Below, one piece after another: positions 35,139-48,771 of a DNA stretch of 64,000 nucleotides (its first letter is position 1; the number at the start of each line of letters is the position of its first letter). The stretch is from Peromyscus leucopus (taxonomy: Eukaryota > Chordata > Mammalia > Rodentia > Cricetidae): positions 76,739,164-76,803,163 of the forward strand of contig NC_051086.1 in assembly GCF_004664715.2 (NCBI RefSeq), given 5' to 3'. The notes below the pieces were generated by a model, which was not told the DNA's origin, did no database searches, and saw only the letters and a list, made by a program, of their open reading frames with translations. Position numbers and translations under genes: made by a program.

Positions 35139-35245
35139 TTATCTATCTCTCTGTCATCTATCTATATATGTATATCACATACATACATACATGCATACAT
35201 ACACACACACAACTCACACACACCATACATGAATACATATATATT
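35139..35245. repeat. TATC/CATA/CACA simple-sequence region
   Basis: Successive imperfect tracts of TATC, CATA and CACA units. Confidence 0.85.
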
Positions 35246-35459
35246 AATTAAATATTTTAAGTCAATTTGATATTATTACATTAGTAAGCATTTTTTAATA
35301 ATTCTAAAAAAAAAATTTAAACCTAAAATCCTAAATTTAAGTATTTATGTACATAGAATTTATATTGGTTTTCTGTTAACCATATAATCTAAATATTAAA
35401 GATTATTTCCAATATAAACATAAAAGCAGCATAACATGATTACTGTTTACTGTCAATCT

Positions 35460-36071
35460 GTTTAATAAGGCAGACCATGAGAGACCAGCTCCCACAATCT
35501 TATCAGGGAATAATAAAAATGGATGCCTCAGAATAGCAAGGGATAGAAAACTTTTTTTATCTGAGGGTAATTAGGAATAAGTTTTAATCTATGACTGGTA
35601 AAATAAGGAAACATACCTGCTTTCCGATGTTAACTTTGTCTTTTAATTCATCTTAGAAATGGTCTCTGACTCTTTTGGTCATTCACTGCTACATATCTTC
35701 ACACTGCTGTATACAGCTACATATATCTTTACATACATACATTTTTTCACATGGCTGCACATCTTTCTTTTAGACACATCTCTTTTCTATACAGCTTCAT
35801 CTACCTTGTCTCCACAGTTACAAATCTCCACACAGCCACAGCTAAACATTTCATTTATGTAGCTTTCTCACCATACAGCACTTTACACAGTTCCTAGGCA
35901 CAGCTCCTCTACATACCAATTCTTTCACAGGACTCTCTTTCACACTATGCACACACATATACTTCTACATTATTCACTCACTCTTTACTCACTCACTCAC
36001 CCATTCACTCCATGCTCCTTCTTCTTTAGCTCTTACTCAGTGCAGGGACATGTGCGAGTGTACACACACAC

Positions 36072-36115
<44 letters not shown>

Positions 36116-36560
36116 CACTAACATTCTGAAGCAACTCTCACATAGCTCTACACAGCCATCTCTCTCCACACCGCTGCTTCTCCCTCACAGCTAAACTCTG
36201 AACAATTATAAGTTACATTTTCAGAGCCCTATCCATACTTACAACACAAGATTAGACATGTAGTTTCTCTTAGGCTAGTAATGTCACACTGAGCCATGCA
36301 CTTAGCTCTAAGCTGGTTAAGGATCCCAGACATTAAGCAATTGGCTGAACCTTGAGCGGTCAGGGTACATGCAGAAAGAGAGCTACTTGAAGGAGCTAAT
36401 CTCAGTGTAAACAGCTTGGCCTTAATTTACCAATAAACAATACCTGGGAATTAGTCTTTGTGTATATTCTATAGTGGCAGCTTAATCTGTTTTGGACTGG
36501 TTCTAAGGTCTTTGCAAAATGTGTAAATGACTGTCTTTGAGACTGAGAATACTGTTACCT
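35460..36560. mobile_element. Possible LTR-like dispersed repeat around a CACA-rich array
   Basis: Flanking phrases ('gaccagctcccacaatctt' on the left; 'taagttacattttcagagc', 'aaggatcccagacattaagc' and 'taccaataaacaatacctgg' on the right) are familiar from a dispersed muroid repeat that carries a variable CACA/CTCT region in its middle. I cannot name it and the ends are uncertain. Confidence 0.35.
35680..36185. repeat. Degenerate CACA/CAGCT-rich tandem region with (CA)n core
   Basis: Many variants of a short CACAG-CT-TCTCT-like unit, plus (CACT)n near 35978-36001 and a (CA)n run at 36062-36113 with one CG interruption. The plus strand is strongly C/T/A biased with little G. Confidence 0.75.
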
Positions 36561-37405
36561 TCCTGTGTCAGTAAAGAAGAATATTCTGGTAATATTTCTG
36601 TTTATCAGAATTGTACAGCTTAAACAGAAATCCACAGCTAAATATGTGCCCAGTGATGTAAAACACACTACCAAAGGGCTGTGGAAAGCACCCCACCGTT
36701 GTTCTTTTAGGGAGATATAATGGTGGCACAGGAGAAAGTTAAAGACAGAAAACAAAAGATTTCCACAGCCAGTGACCCCATGGCTTAGCCAGGCGGGGCT
36801 CTCCATTAGGGAGTTATATGTCTGGTGGGTCGACTTGTCAAACACTAGTTGTCACTTGCTGTATACTCCCACAGCCTTTGGCAGTTTAACTAGTTCTTTA
36901 TGCTTATTTGTCTATTGAATCACTTGATATTTTTGCAGAAATAATCTTTTTATCTCTCAATATGGTCCTACTATTTAAAAAATTCCATATTTTTCTTTTT
37001 ATGATAAAATTCAAAGGCATATTTGGACTTACACTTTACTGACTCTACAAATAAATAGTTTTTCCTCCTTTCTGATGGTGGTGAGCTACTTCATTCACCA
37101 GAACATTCTGAAAAATAGAAGATACTTCAGTACTAATATCATGTTCTGTTTAAGTATTTTAGCTCAAACTGCTTTGCATTTATTATTTTTATGCTCCCTT
37201 TAAATGTGTGTACTTATCAATATGTTTATATGACTAACTCATCAAAGCATTTATGTTGATAGTGTGTAGACTCATGAAAATGAACTATTGAAATATCATA
37301 ATTGTGTTGATTTTAAATAAACAGTATTAACCAAATAAACATGTCAGATGAAATAAACAATCAAAATAGTTCACACATATTTTCATAAATCAATTTCAAA
37401 GCAAT
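36561..37405. other. Non-coding; left flank of duplication copy 2
   Basis: AT-rich sequence with no gene. It sits just upstream of the copy 2 counterpart of position 1. If copy 1 continues leftward in register, this stretch should also lie just left of the window. Confidence 0.5.
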
Positions 37406-37948
37406 TTTTTAGATGAGCAAAAGTGGTGTTTAACTATTATTCCACTTGATTTCTTGCTATTTAATTCATTCAGATCTTTCCTTATAATTTTAGGAATAAA
37501 TTTGTTCCCTGTAATTGGAATTCAGTGACAGTTTTAACAGCTAATCTTCATGCTATTTTCTTCATGAATACTTTGCAGATTTCTGCTTATTTGGATACAA
37601 ATATTATTAGATTTGGGAGTATAATTTTCCAAAATGTCTTATACCATTGGATCAAAGAAATATTTATTTAAAGAGTGCTATCACAGGCTCAGTGAGTAAA
37701 AGCATTCCTGATATTCTGAGTTCCATCTCCAGAAGCCACAAGTGAAAGGAAAGAACTGATTTCTGCAAGTTTTCCTTTCACTCCAATCTGCTGTAGCATA
37801 CAGTGCTTGTGAATGTAAGTGTGTGCACACATACAGATAAATGTACCACAAGAAAAGAAGTGTTTACTTAAAGAAAAAAACTGAAACATTTGATGGATAT
37901 AATTAATTATGAATGAAACAACAAAAACACTTGTCATGATTATGATTT

Positions 37949-38902
37949 TTTCTTTTATTCTTCTCTCATAGATTACATCCTGACCACAGTTTCCCCTCCC
38001 TCCATTCTTCCCAGCTCTCTCCCCCACCCATCATCCTTCTCTTCCAGATCCACTCCTCCTCCATTTCCTTTCAAAAAAAGAGCAAGTCTCCCAGGGATAT
38101 CAACCAAACGTGGCATAACAAATTAATATAAGACTAGGTGCAAACCCTCGTATCAAGACTGGGCAAGGCAACACAGTAGGAGGAAAAGGGCCCCAAAAGC
38201 AGGTGAAGGAGTCAGAGACATGCCCATGCCACACATACTCCCACCATTAGGAGTCCCATAACAACAACCAGCTATATAACCATAATATCTATGCAGAGAT
38301 CTAGCTAAGATTCATTCAGGACCCATGATTATATTGTGATCTCCTATGAGGCCTGCTCAGTTGATTCTGTGAGCCAATTTTCCTGGTGTCTTTGACCCAC
38401 TCTGACTCCCACAATCCTTCCTCCCCATCTTCTGTGGGGTTTCCCTGATCCCACCAAATGTTTGGTTGTGGGTCTCTGTATTTAGTACCATCAGTTGCTT
38501 GGTGACACCTCTCTGCTGACAGTTGGACTAGACCCTGATCTATGAGTATAGCAGAATGTCATTAGTAATCATTCCATTGAATTTTTTTTTCCAATTGTGT
38601 TTGGATCTATCTTGGCTTTCTAGGCTGTCCTGCTTCTGGTTACTGGCCATCCAGGCAGTGTCAGGCATGGGCAAATTCTAAAGGCTTGAGACTCAAGTTG
38701 GACCAGCCATTGGCTGGCCACTTCTACAAGTTCTGTGCCACCAATGCCCCAACACATCTTGGAGGCAGCATAGATTATAGCTTGAAGGTTTTGTGGCTGG
38801 GCTGGTGTCCCTATCCCACTGCTGGAAGCCTTGGCTGGATATAGAAGATGGCAGGTTCAGGCTCCATATCCCATATTATTAGGAGTCTTTGACTTCTCAA
38901 AA
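37949..38902 (-). mobile_element. LINE-1 3'UTR, 5'-truncated (copy 2)
   Basis: Counterpart of 536-1459, with the same target-site duplication at 37936-37948 and 38903-38915. It is about 30 bp longer than copy 1, mostly through single bases missing from copy 1. Confidence 0.8.
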
Positions 38903-39968
38903 ATGGTTATGATTTCATTTGCTCATTTTTTTATTCATTTTTATTTTCAGTGCAAAAATATATGTTTGACCCATGTTAACACTGGAAGAGTATTCAAACA
39001 CCAATATTTGTCAGTATGATTACATAAGTTCAGGTTATTGTCCTTCTCTTCCAGCTAAGACTGTAATAGCTGTGTTTAATGAATTATGGGATACCACAAA
39101 CTATTCCAAGTTTGTATTCATTAATTTAAAAACATGAATATAGGTGCTAATGAATATCAATTTTTTAGTTTATTTTCTAATGGACCAAGGATCAATGTTT
39201 TCATTAATATAAACATGACCTAACTCTTCTGGTTAATTTCACCAGTGAATGTTTTGTACGTGGATATGATGGTAATAACTGTACCATACTCTCATAGGGC
39301 AGAGACTACACCATCTCTATTCTCTTTATTTAGATTATTTTGTTGGAGAATAGATACATCTCCATGTGTCTTCCAGGGCTAGCATTTACTTCTGGCAGAT
39401 ATGTTTTACTACTTGGTTACATATTACTAAGTATCAATTTGTGTTCATCTATAAATACAACCCAATGTATGCATGACAAAATTATTTTCTGTTATCTAAT
39501 ATTCTATGGATTTATATTTTCCTATAAGTCCATACAATGAAAAGGGTCTACAAATGAGAAGTCATTTTTAAATAATGTAAAAAATAAAAATAACCACAAA
39601 TCTATGCTACACCATAATCACCTCCTTGAAATAGTACAAAAACAAAACTGAACATTTACCTTTAAAATAAGCACTCCTAAGAGAATTTGCAGTAGCATCA
39701 GGCAAATATTTCACAGGTCAGCTTAAGTAAAGTGAACTTTACAAAGTTGTTCTTAAGGTGACAAATGGAATTAGCTATAAAAATGAGCCATTATTCAAAT
39801 TAAGTAATTCTTTTGATAACTTCTTTGCTGCTTATGCAAATTAGCACTGTTGATTGGATTAAAGAATAAAAATAGAACAGTTATTTGACCTAAATGTAAA
39901 GTCATTCAAAGAATTATAAACACATCCCTTGAAATTGAAAAATATCATTTAAAACATATTTTTATTTT

Positions 39969-40156
39969 GTTTGTGTGTGTATACTTATATCAGTGTATGG
40001 GTATGTGAAAGAGTCCTGATCGGTGCCCGATAACCCAGGAGCTAGAGGAGACATATGTAATTGTGTGCTGCCTGATGTGGGTACTGGGATCAAACTCAAT
40101 TCCACTGCAAGAACTTTAGATGCTCTAAGCTCCTTAGGTACCTCTTTAGCCCCTTA
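39969..40156 (-). mobile_element. B3-type SINE, minus strand (copy 2)
   Basis: Counterpart of 2514-2700. It has 'gatgtgggtactggg' where copy 1 lost one g. Confidence 0.65.
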
Positions 40157-40163
40157 AAAATAC

Positions 40164-40390
40164 ATGTTTTGTTTTAGATTTATTATTATGGTACGTACAT
40201 TTGTGTGTATGTGCATTTATCTCTCTTTATCTCTGTCTCTCTCTGTCTCTGTCTCTCCCCTCTCTCACACAAATTTCAGGATTTGATGCTCTTCTTCCAC
40301 TGTGGAGTCCAGGGAACAAACTCAGGTTGTCAGCGTTGGTGGCAAACACTTTTGCCAGTGGAGTCATCTCCCCAGCCCTCTAGCAACCAC
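40164..40390 (-). mobile_element. B3-type SINE with CT-rich expansion (copy 2)
   Basis: Counterpart of 2708-2931, with one or two single-base indels in the CT tract and in 'actcaggttgtc'. Confidence 0.65.
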
Positions 40391-40865
40391 AAACGCTGAA
40401 ACCATTTCATTTATCTAACTGAGAAGAACATGTGAATCATTTTGTTAGTTTCTCTCTACTTCTCATGTACTAGGATTGCTCTTCCAGGTTGCCCCCCCCA
40501 GGTTTTTCTAGTTAATATTTTGTGTGCACCACAAATTCACCATTGCATACATGATTAAAACATATATTCACCAAATAAAGTATAATTTTCTAACCTATTC
40601 TTTATAATTTCTTATAAAGTCAAAGTCATACAAAATTGAAATATTTGTCATGAAGTTAATGAATTATGTGTTAATTCTGCATCAAGATTTCGTATATATT
40701 TTATACATTTTGAGGGAGGAGATGATGTTTGTTGGTTGTGTCTCCATAGTAGTTTTCAAAACCTAGCTGTAGTGATTTTCATTCAACTACTGTTCAACAA
40801 GGCTTCTCTTTCCCAATGTATTTGCCATTAGTAGCTAACATTTGTTTTTATGATCAGAAATTCCA

Positions 40866-41068
40866 CCATCAGAGATATAGTCCAGAGCACTTACCTGGCA
40901 CGTACAGACCTTAGATTGAGTCTCAACATATATCAGGCATGGTGGTCAATAATATCTAATCGAGTACTTATGAGGTGGAGGCAGAGGATTAGAAGTTCAA
41001 GGACATCTTTGACTATAGAGTCAGTTCAAGGTTAGGCTGGGCTACATGAGACCCTCTCTCAAAAAAAA
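40866..41068 (+). mobile_element. B4-type SINE (copy 2)
   Basis: Counterpart of 3401-3600. Copy 2 keeps 'tatcaggcatggtgg' and 'aggcagaggatt', where copy 1 has lost bases. Confidence 0.65.
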
Positions 41069-41277
41069 CTTTAACTTGTTGTGTTATTATACTTTTGTTT
41101 TCAATACTTCTACGGTTAGATATGTTGAAACATTTTCAATTTGTTAAACATTCTTATCTCTTTTCATAAAAGATGTTTTCTCATACGTCCTTTCCCCCTT
41201 TAGGTAAGTTTTTCTTTTTGCTATTCCAATTTCAAGTTACTTATCAATTTGAGAATGTCAGCACTTAGCTCACATAT

Positions 41278-41651
41278 GATTTACAAATATTTTCTCCTAA
41301 CCTTTATGTTTTATCTTTATACTGGATTGTTTTCTTTGCTGTGAAGATTATTAGTTTTTTTGCCATTCCACTTACCTATATTTGCTTTTGTTTTCTGTGA
41401 TTTGGGGTCCATCAAGAAATCATCTTCTAGTCAGTGTCATGAAGCTTTTCCCTATATTTTCTGTAGTAGGCTTGCAGTTTCAGTTCTTATATGTTTATCT
41501 TTTGTCCAGTTTGAATTTTTTAAAATTTCTTCTGCTAGTGAATATCCAATGTTTCTAATAACTTCTACTGAAGATTTTGTTCTTTCTCCATTATTTGTTT
41601 ATGGTACCTTTGTTGAAATTAAATTGACCAATAAAATAAATTTATTTATGA
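41278..41651 (-). mobile_element. Ancient LINE-1 ORF2-region fragment (copy 2)
   Basis: Counterpart of 3805-4172, with small indels. The antisense open frame continues across it in slightly altered form (41360-41857). Confidence 0.7.
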
Positions 41652-41867
41652 GCTTACCATATGGTACAAAAAATATTATAGCTAGTAATGTGTTAATTAG
41701 TAGGTTGAAATGTGTCTTTGCTCTTGGGTTCATTTCAATAAACCACAATAGCCAAGGTGTAACAATTGAAATGCCCATGTGGTATTTGTGCATATACAAA
41801 CAACATATATGCATACACACATATATAAGAATAATACATACTTTATATATAATATAAAACATATTAC

Positions 41868-41870
<3 letters not shown>

Positions 41871-41931
<61 letters not shown>
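41871..41931. repeat. Microsatellite (AC)16 followed by (AT)n (copy 2)
   Basis: (AC)16 at 41871-41902 has the same unit count as copy 1. The AT tract that follows is uninterrupted here, unlike copy 1. Confidence 0.97.
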
Positions 41932-41932
<1 letters not shown>

Positions 41933-43073
41933 CATTATACACAAGCATATATACATATCCATTAATGAAGGGACTATTTTAAGTGAAAACATGAGTAGAA
42001 ATAGAAGAAATTTTGTCATGCAAAATGATCCCAGAAAAGCCAACAGTAAATTATACCCCTTGAATGTGGAATCGAAAAGAAGCTGGTTATATAGAAACCA
42101 AGAATATAGAGAACTATCAAAGGCCAAGAGCCAGAAGAAGCAGATGGTAATACAGTGTTGATCAAAAGTACAACTTTCATTGAGACTGGGAAAGACCTAG
42201 TTTCACTGATCTGGTCAAAAGCTTGTTGATCACTTTCATCATATATTACCTATCTAAAATTGAAAACAATAGATTTTTAACATTCTAATTGCAAAACAAT
42301 GATTTCAGTGAGGTGGTTGTTGATTGTTATGCCAATTATATTCCAATTAACTTGACTTAGTCTTTCTGCATTTTTTTCATGGATCATAACATCATATTAT
42401 ATCCCCAAATAGATATACTAAAAGAAGAAAAAAAAATGTTGTAGAATACCATTTTGCAATCACAGATTTTCATCTAATATGTCAAAGTCACCAAGGTGTA
42501 TTCACTGCCTTCTCTACTTATAATTGCCCTGCTCAGCTTCTTTCCTGGCATATATTATCTCATGATTACCACTTGCTCTTTAATCATGATACTGTGGTTT
42601 CTTGTCCTGTAGTTCAACATTCCAAGGGTCTTGAAATAATTGAACAGTAGAGAGGAGATAGACAGAAACAGAAACATCAATAGCTCCTCCCCTGGCACCC
42701 ATGAAATTGAATAAGCTGTCCTTGATTATGTGTTTCTGAACATTATTTATTTGTTCAGGGACTGTCTTGTGTGCTTGCTTTACAAAGAATGATTGAGCTA
42801 CCCTGTGTAAGGTCAGGGTCATTTATGTTTAGTCACATGTTAAAATGAAAGCTATTTTCGGTGCCTCTATGTTTCATCAAGGTGGCCTTTTATTCATTGT
42901 ATCTTGATTGACATGAATGCAACAATTCATAATAATTTTAAATAAAAAGAGAAAAACCAACTTCCAGTGTAGAGCCATACGCACCCAGGAAAACCAGGCC
43001 ACCCACTTTGGTATCCATTATATCTCATTGAAGAAGTAGTTCACATGGATTATTTATCAATTAAAGGTTTAAA

Positions 43074-43186
43074 TAAGAGAGTTGGATTGGTGAGTTAGTT
43101 GTAACAGCAGTTACTGTGACAGTATGAGGATGTGAGCTTGGATCAGCATAACACATCACAAACAAAAACAGATTCACAGGCATCAA

Positions 43187-43233
<47 letters not shown>

Positions 43234-43250
43234 TATTAAAAAAAAAACAC
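43074..43250 (+). mobile_element. tRNA-type SINE with (AC)20 tail (copy 2)
   Basis: Counterpart of 5576-5752. (AC)20 lies at 43191-43230, the same unit count. The following A run is shorter than in copy 1. Confidence 0.55.
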
Positions 43251-43770
43251 CAATAAACTGAAAACTTAAAGAGAGAAGTAGCTTGCCAGTGACTTTCGCT
43301 GTTCCCCATGGGGTTATCAGTCTCATTGCTCCAACTTCCTAGGTGCTGCCTTGGCTTCTGGAATTGGCATTTGAGCTTTGGCATCAATTTCTGTTGCTGT
43401 CATTCTCTGTCAGCAGTATTCATGTTGACACTGCTCTAAGCAATCTTTTCTAGGAGGCAAGTTTATAGGTGGAATGGAAACTTTCCACCCAATTATGTCA
43501 CACAGGCAATAAGAGCAGACACACATAATCAGTCTCCTGCTACAGTACTTGACTTCTGCACACTTAGTTAGTTATATTTCTCCTGTATTTAATGAACTGA
43601 CAAAAATTCCCTGGAGACTGATCAAGAGATAGTTTGAATGACTATTTTCAACATAAGTCTCCATGTACTGCTTTGGGAGGGATGCCTCTTTCATAAGAAA
43701 ATTCCTGGAGACCAAGTGTTAGACAATTATGTTTATTTTTAATTTCTTATTTTACATTTTATTTGTAAAT

Positions 43771-43983
43771 TTCTGAGGCAGGGCTTAATTTATCACAGGT
43801 TGATTTTAACTCTCTAGGTAGCTGATGATGACCTCCCATCTCGGATCTTCCTCCCTACACTTTCCAAATGCTGGGATTACAGAAATGCACCAATATTTCT
43901 CATTTCTTTTGTTCTGAGGATTAAGCCCAGGCTTTCATGCATGCTTCAAAAGCACTATACTAGCTGAGGAACACTGCCCCGTG
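43771..43983 (-). mobile_element. B4-type SINE, minus strand (copy 2)
   Basis: Counterpart of 6272-6480, with a few added bases ('aatttatcacagg', 'gattttaac'). Confidence 0.7.
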
Positions 43984-44647
43984 ATTTTCTACTTTATAAT
44001 CCTAGGGAATACTTATTCAAAAAAATTCATTTTGAAGCCCCTCGATAGTAATCAATGATTTATATAAATTAAGACTTATAAGGATATCAGATACACTTTG
44101 AAGTTAGTGATTTTACACAGACTATGTGGGTTAAGTCCTTATACTAGGCTCATCTACACACAAACAATGGTGACTTGATATAAAATTGTTAGAATTTCTT
44201 TCTGTTTCAGTGAAAAAATTAAAAGATAATGCTAGTGTTATATCTAGAGATTACCTCTTAGATTTTGATAGATGAAAAGAATCTCTTAAGCAAATAATGA
44301 TATGAACTATATCATAAATAGGGAGAGACACATGTTTCAACAAATTGCCTGTAGAAGCTCATGACTTAGCAAATAATTTAATGCAACTTCTGACAGACTG
44401 AATAAAGAGTTTTTATCAAGAAGTGACAATTAAGATCTTAGCAAAGAGTTTGTTTGCCACATTAAAAATTCTATACTTCATTTGAATTGTGACAGTTGGA
44501 TGAGACAGATTTGTTAAATAAAGATGCAGAATATAAATCATATTGATGTGTACAAAGTAATATTTTACAATATTTTAACAAGTAGATTTAAAAAAGGAAA
44601 AAGACAGGGTATTTTTTTTGTTATATAAGAACCCCCACACATAAGCT

Positions 44648-45086
44648 AATTGAAAGGAGGAAACATTTATTTGGCTCCTGATCTCAAGGTTTTAGTCCAT
44701 GGTGGAGTCACTTCATTATGTAAAGTCTATGGTGAGTCAAAAATGCTGTGGTAGTGGGAGCATGTACAAGGAATGTTGTTCATTTTATGGTACCTGGTAA
44801 ATAAATGTTAGGTTCAGGGGAAGAAGAAAGAAAGGAAAGGAAAGAGGAAGGGGGAGAGAGGGAAAGATTTGGGACAGGACACTCATTTCAAGTTAGCTCC
44901 CAGATGATCTAAGTCCATCAGTCAGGCCCTACTTTCTAACTGCTCATTCAGCTGTGCAATCATCAATGGATGATTTAATAACTCATTGATGAAACTGCCA
45001 CCCTAATGATCCACTCACCTCCAAGTAGTGTGATTAGATCTTCATGGTTTGGGTATATAACTGGCATGCCACATATAAACCATAGC
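44648..45086. mobile_element. MaLR-like LTR remnant (copy 2)
   Basis: Counterpart of 7141-7576. 'acatataaaccatagc' shows one base that copy 1 lacks. Confidence 0.45.
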
Positions 45087-45799
45087 ACAGAGGTAGACAG
45101 CCTAAGAAGTGGTTTAAAATATAGGACTATGGAATATGAGTGATTAGTGGATGTATGGATGCCTAAAGAGTATGATTCAATAGCTTAACCTTGTGTTGTT
45201 AATGAGATAAGCACTTGTTAGCTTATTTAGCCTGAGTTTTGGAAGTACTCAGGTCAGAAGGCCTCATGAGAATCCTAAGAGCATTCTAGGTGAGTAAACC
45301 AAGATCTGAGTCAACTTTAGTAATCTAAATGACAGGAAAAATGATCCTGGTCCTATGGTCAGGAAAGGGTAACAGGACATTTGTGAACAGAAATAATGCT
45401 AGAACTAGATTGACTCCTTGAATATTTGATGTAATTAAAGCAGCCCTGGTTCTGAGTCTCCACACCACATTAGTAGATAGAGCTGACAACCCTTTGAGAT
45501 AATCCCCGGGTGAGCAGTACATGCATTATATATTGTTTTTTCCCCCACACTGGAGATTCCCAACCCAGTAAAAAGTAATCAAAAAGATGTATTCCCCCCA
45601 GAATGTAAACAATCAAAATAATGGAAGATAAACAATCAAAACAATAGAAGAAGAGTCTGTAGATACATCAGGAACAAAGAAACTTACTATTTGAAGGAAA
45701 AGAAAGGACCTGTGATCTCTTGATTGTTTATAGGAAAGGAGATAGGAGTGCCTGTCGGTAGAGAAGAACTGTCCTGATGACAAGGAGTCATTTCATTTC

Positions 45800-45929
45800 A
45801 GTGTGCATGTGTACCCAGAGCTGTGCTGACAAGTGGTCACCACCAAGCTAGCTTTCTAAGGGGGCTGGGGATAAAACTCAGGTCCCCGTGCTTATGCGGC
45901 CCTGTACCTACTCAGCTGTCTCTCAGCCC
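45800..45929 (-). mobile_element. tRNA-type SINE fragment, minus strand (copy 2)
   Basis: Counterpart of 8283-8410, with one-base differences in g and c runs. Confidence 0.55.
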
Positions 45930-46077
45930 CGTAACTGCAGTTTTTCTTATGAGTGTGATCTCAATTTTCTGAGAACACTAATTAACAATTATGACACAGC
46001 CATTATGATAACAGCTGTACGTTCGTGTATGTAAAATGTCAGTGAAGTTCAAATGTTTAAGAAGTATTATCTGAACA

Positions 46078-46210
46078 AGCTTTGGTGGTACATGCCCCTA
46101 CTCTCATCATTCCAGAGGTGGAGGCAGAAGGACTTCAGGGCTAGGTCGCCAGACTGCACAACTTAGAAAACTCTTCCCTTAATAAAATAAAATAAAAAAT
46201 TTAAACAAGG
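46078..46210 (+). mobile_element. Degenerate B1-like SINE (copy 2)
   Basis: Counterpart of 8558-8690; identical by eye. Confidence 0.5.
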
Positions 46211-48258
46211 TTGCTAAGTTAATATCTTATTGGTAGAGGACTTAGGTTCATATGGTCTTAATTTTAAAGAACACAGAAAAAGCACCACTTGATTTAATTT
46301 TCACCACACTTACATTGACTGTTCATATTACCTTAATTTTATTGTGCTCTCTTAAATGATAAGATGGCTTATCTACATTAAGCAAGTTTTGGTCAGATGT
46401 TTTTTTTTATGTGCCATATTTTAAAACCATTAATTATAAAATACAGTGTGATTTATTTACCTGTTCTCAAATGATGATGTAGATTTAATCTTCAAAAGTA
46501 ATCAAGATATATTAAAACTACCATTAGTCTAGGTTATATTGTGAGCCCTATGGGGAAAATTGTAGCAGAACTTAAATGTGTGTATCTTAATTCTCAAGCA
46601 TATGGGCTTTACCGGTGTGAGCCTGTTGTTTGTCTGTAGCTTAATTTGCTCTGCGACCAGACAAGTATGTGGATGGTAGGAGACCTTTGGATTTTGTTGG
46701 ACCTTGGTTTATCATCTACATATGGATAATCTTCTTTGTGTGTTTCAGCAATTGTTCTAGTTGCTGCTGACAATTTGTGTGTGTGCACATATATATATAG
46801 TGAACAACCTTGACTCTGTTTATCAGGTGACCCAAAACTTGACATTCAGTAATTCAAGATATGTGTAGGAAACTTCCAATTTTTATCTTACATTTCTAAA
46901 ATTTTTCTATTACGTCTTTATTTTATGTAAACTGGGGTTGTATTACTATTTGAAAGGCAAAATTGTTGGCTATTCAAACTTTTAATAGTACAAACATTTA
47001 TCCTGATTTAATTTTCCCCTGATGTTCCACTAACTACCAGGGCCATCTTTTAGGTATTTCTGATGTGACATAATCTCTTGCTTTCATTTTGGCATCCAGT
47101 TATTTGTATTAACCATGTATCATTGTTACTGCTATAAGTATGGTATACTGATGTCTGTTTTTTAACAGCAGTGTTGAGCTAAGTCTCCATAATACAATTC
47201 ACCACTTGTCTGTGAGTAGTTCCCTCAACATTTCATATGCTTTTGACCTGCCCTGTGTTCTCCCACACTCACTTTTTGGTTTAAACTATTTTTTGTTTTG
47301 TTTTATTTTTTTTCCTTTTATTTTATTTTACAATAACATTCAGTTCTGCATATCAGCCACGGATTCCCTTGTTCTCCCCCTTCCTGCCCCCCTCCCCTTC
47401 CCCCCAGCCCACCCCCCATTCCCACCCCCTCCAGGGCAAAGCCTCCCCCAGGACTGAGATCAACCTGGTAGACCCAGTCAAGGCAAGTCCAGTCCCCTCC
47501 TCCCAGATTGAGCCAAGCGTCCCTGCATAAATTCCAGGTTTCAAACAGCCAACTCATGCAATGAGCACAGGACCTGGTACCACTGCCTAGATGCCTCCCA
47601 AACAGATCAAGCCAATCAACAGTCTCACCTATTCAGAGGGCCTGATCCAGTTGGGGGCCCCTCAGCCTTTGGTTCATAGTTCATGTGTTTCCATTTGTTT
47701 GGATATTTGTCCCTGTGCTTTATCCAACCTTGGTTTCAACAATTCTTGCTCATATAAACCCTCCTCTTTCTTGCTAATTAGACTCCCGGGGCTCCACCCA
47801 GGGCCTAGCCATGGATCTCTGCATCCAGATCCCTCAGTCCTTGGATGGGGTTTATGGCACGACTATTAGGGTGTTTGGCCATCCCATCACCAGAGTAGGT
47901 CAGTTTGGGCTGTCTCTCGACCATTGCCAGCAGTCTATTGTGGGGGTATCTTTGTGGAGTTCTGTGGTTCTCTTTAGCACTTTGTTTCTTCCTTTACTCA
48001 TGTGGTCTTCATTTACCATGTCTCCTATTCCTTGTTCTCCCTCTCTGTTCTTGATCCAGCTGGGATCTCCCGCTCCCACAGGCTCTCTTTCCCTCGACCC
48101 TTGCCCTTCATTATTCCCACTCATGTCCAGGTTGTTCATGTAGAACTCAGTCATTTCTCCATCATTTGGCGATCCTCGTGTCTTTTTTGGGGTCATGTTT
48201 TCCATGTAGCCTCACTGGTGATGTGAGTAGCAGTCCAGTCATCCTTGTTCCACCTCTA

Positions 48259-48500
48259 TTATCCTCCTATGAGTGAGTACATACCATATTTGTCTTTCTG
48301 AGTCTGGGTTACCTCACTCAGGATGATTTTTTCTAGATCCATCCATTTGCCTGCAAACCTCATGATGTCATTGTTTTGCTCTGCTGAGTAGTATTCCATT
48401 GTGTATATGTGCCACAATTTATTTATCCATTCTTCAGTTGAAGAGTATCTAGGTTGTTTCCAGGTTTTGGCTATTACAAACAGTGCTGATATGAACATAG
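48259..48500 (-). pseudogene. LINE-1 ORF2 C-terminal remnant (copy 2)
   Basis: It has the same C-terminal motifs, with YYSAEQ in place of YYSAEK and a TAA stop one codon earlier than in copy 1. Confidence 0.8.
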
Positions 48501-48586
48501 CATCCATGATCCCTGACTTCACGCTCTACTATAGAGCTACAGTAATAAAAAAAACAGCTTGGTCTTGGCATAAAAACTGACATGTG

Positions 48587-48732
48587 GCCGGGCGTTGGTA
48601 GCGCACGCCTTTAATCCCAGCACTCGGGAGGCAGAGCCAGGCAGATCTCTGTGAGTTCGAGGCCAGCCTAGACTACCAAGTGAGCTCCAGGAAAGGCGCA
48701 AAGCTGCACAGAGAAACCCTGTCTCGAAAAAC

Positions 48733-48764
<32 letters not shown>
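48587..48764 (+). mobile_element. B1 SINE inside LINE-1 (copy 2)
   Basis: Counterpart of 11041-11211 with the same target-site duplication; the second repeat is at 48765-48779. The A run from 48734 is 36 bp. Confidence 0.92.

Positions 48765-48771
<7 letters not shown>

Noticed and set aside
41599..42127. Open frames rich in CVCVCV and IYIYIY
   Set aside because: Translation of the (AC)n and (AT)n microsatellites.
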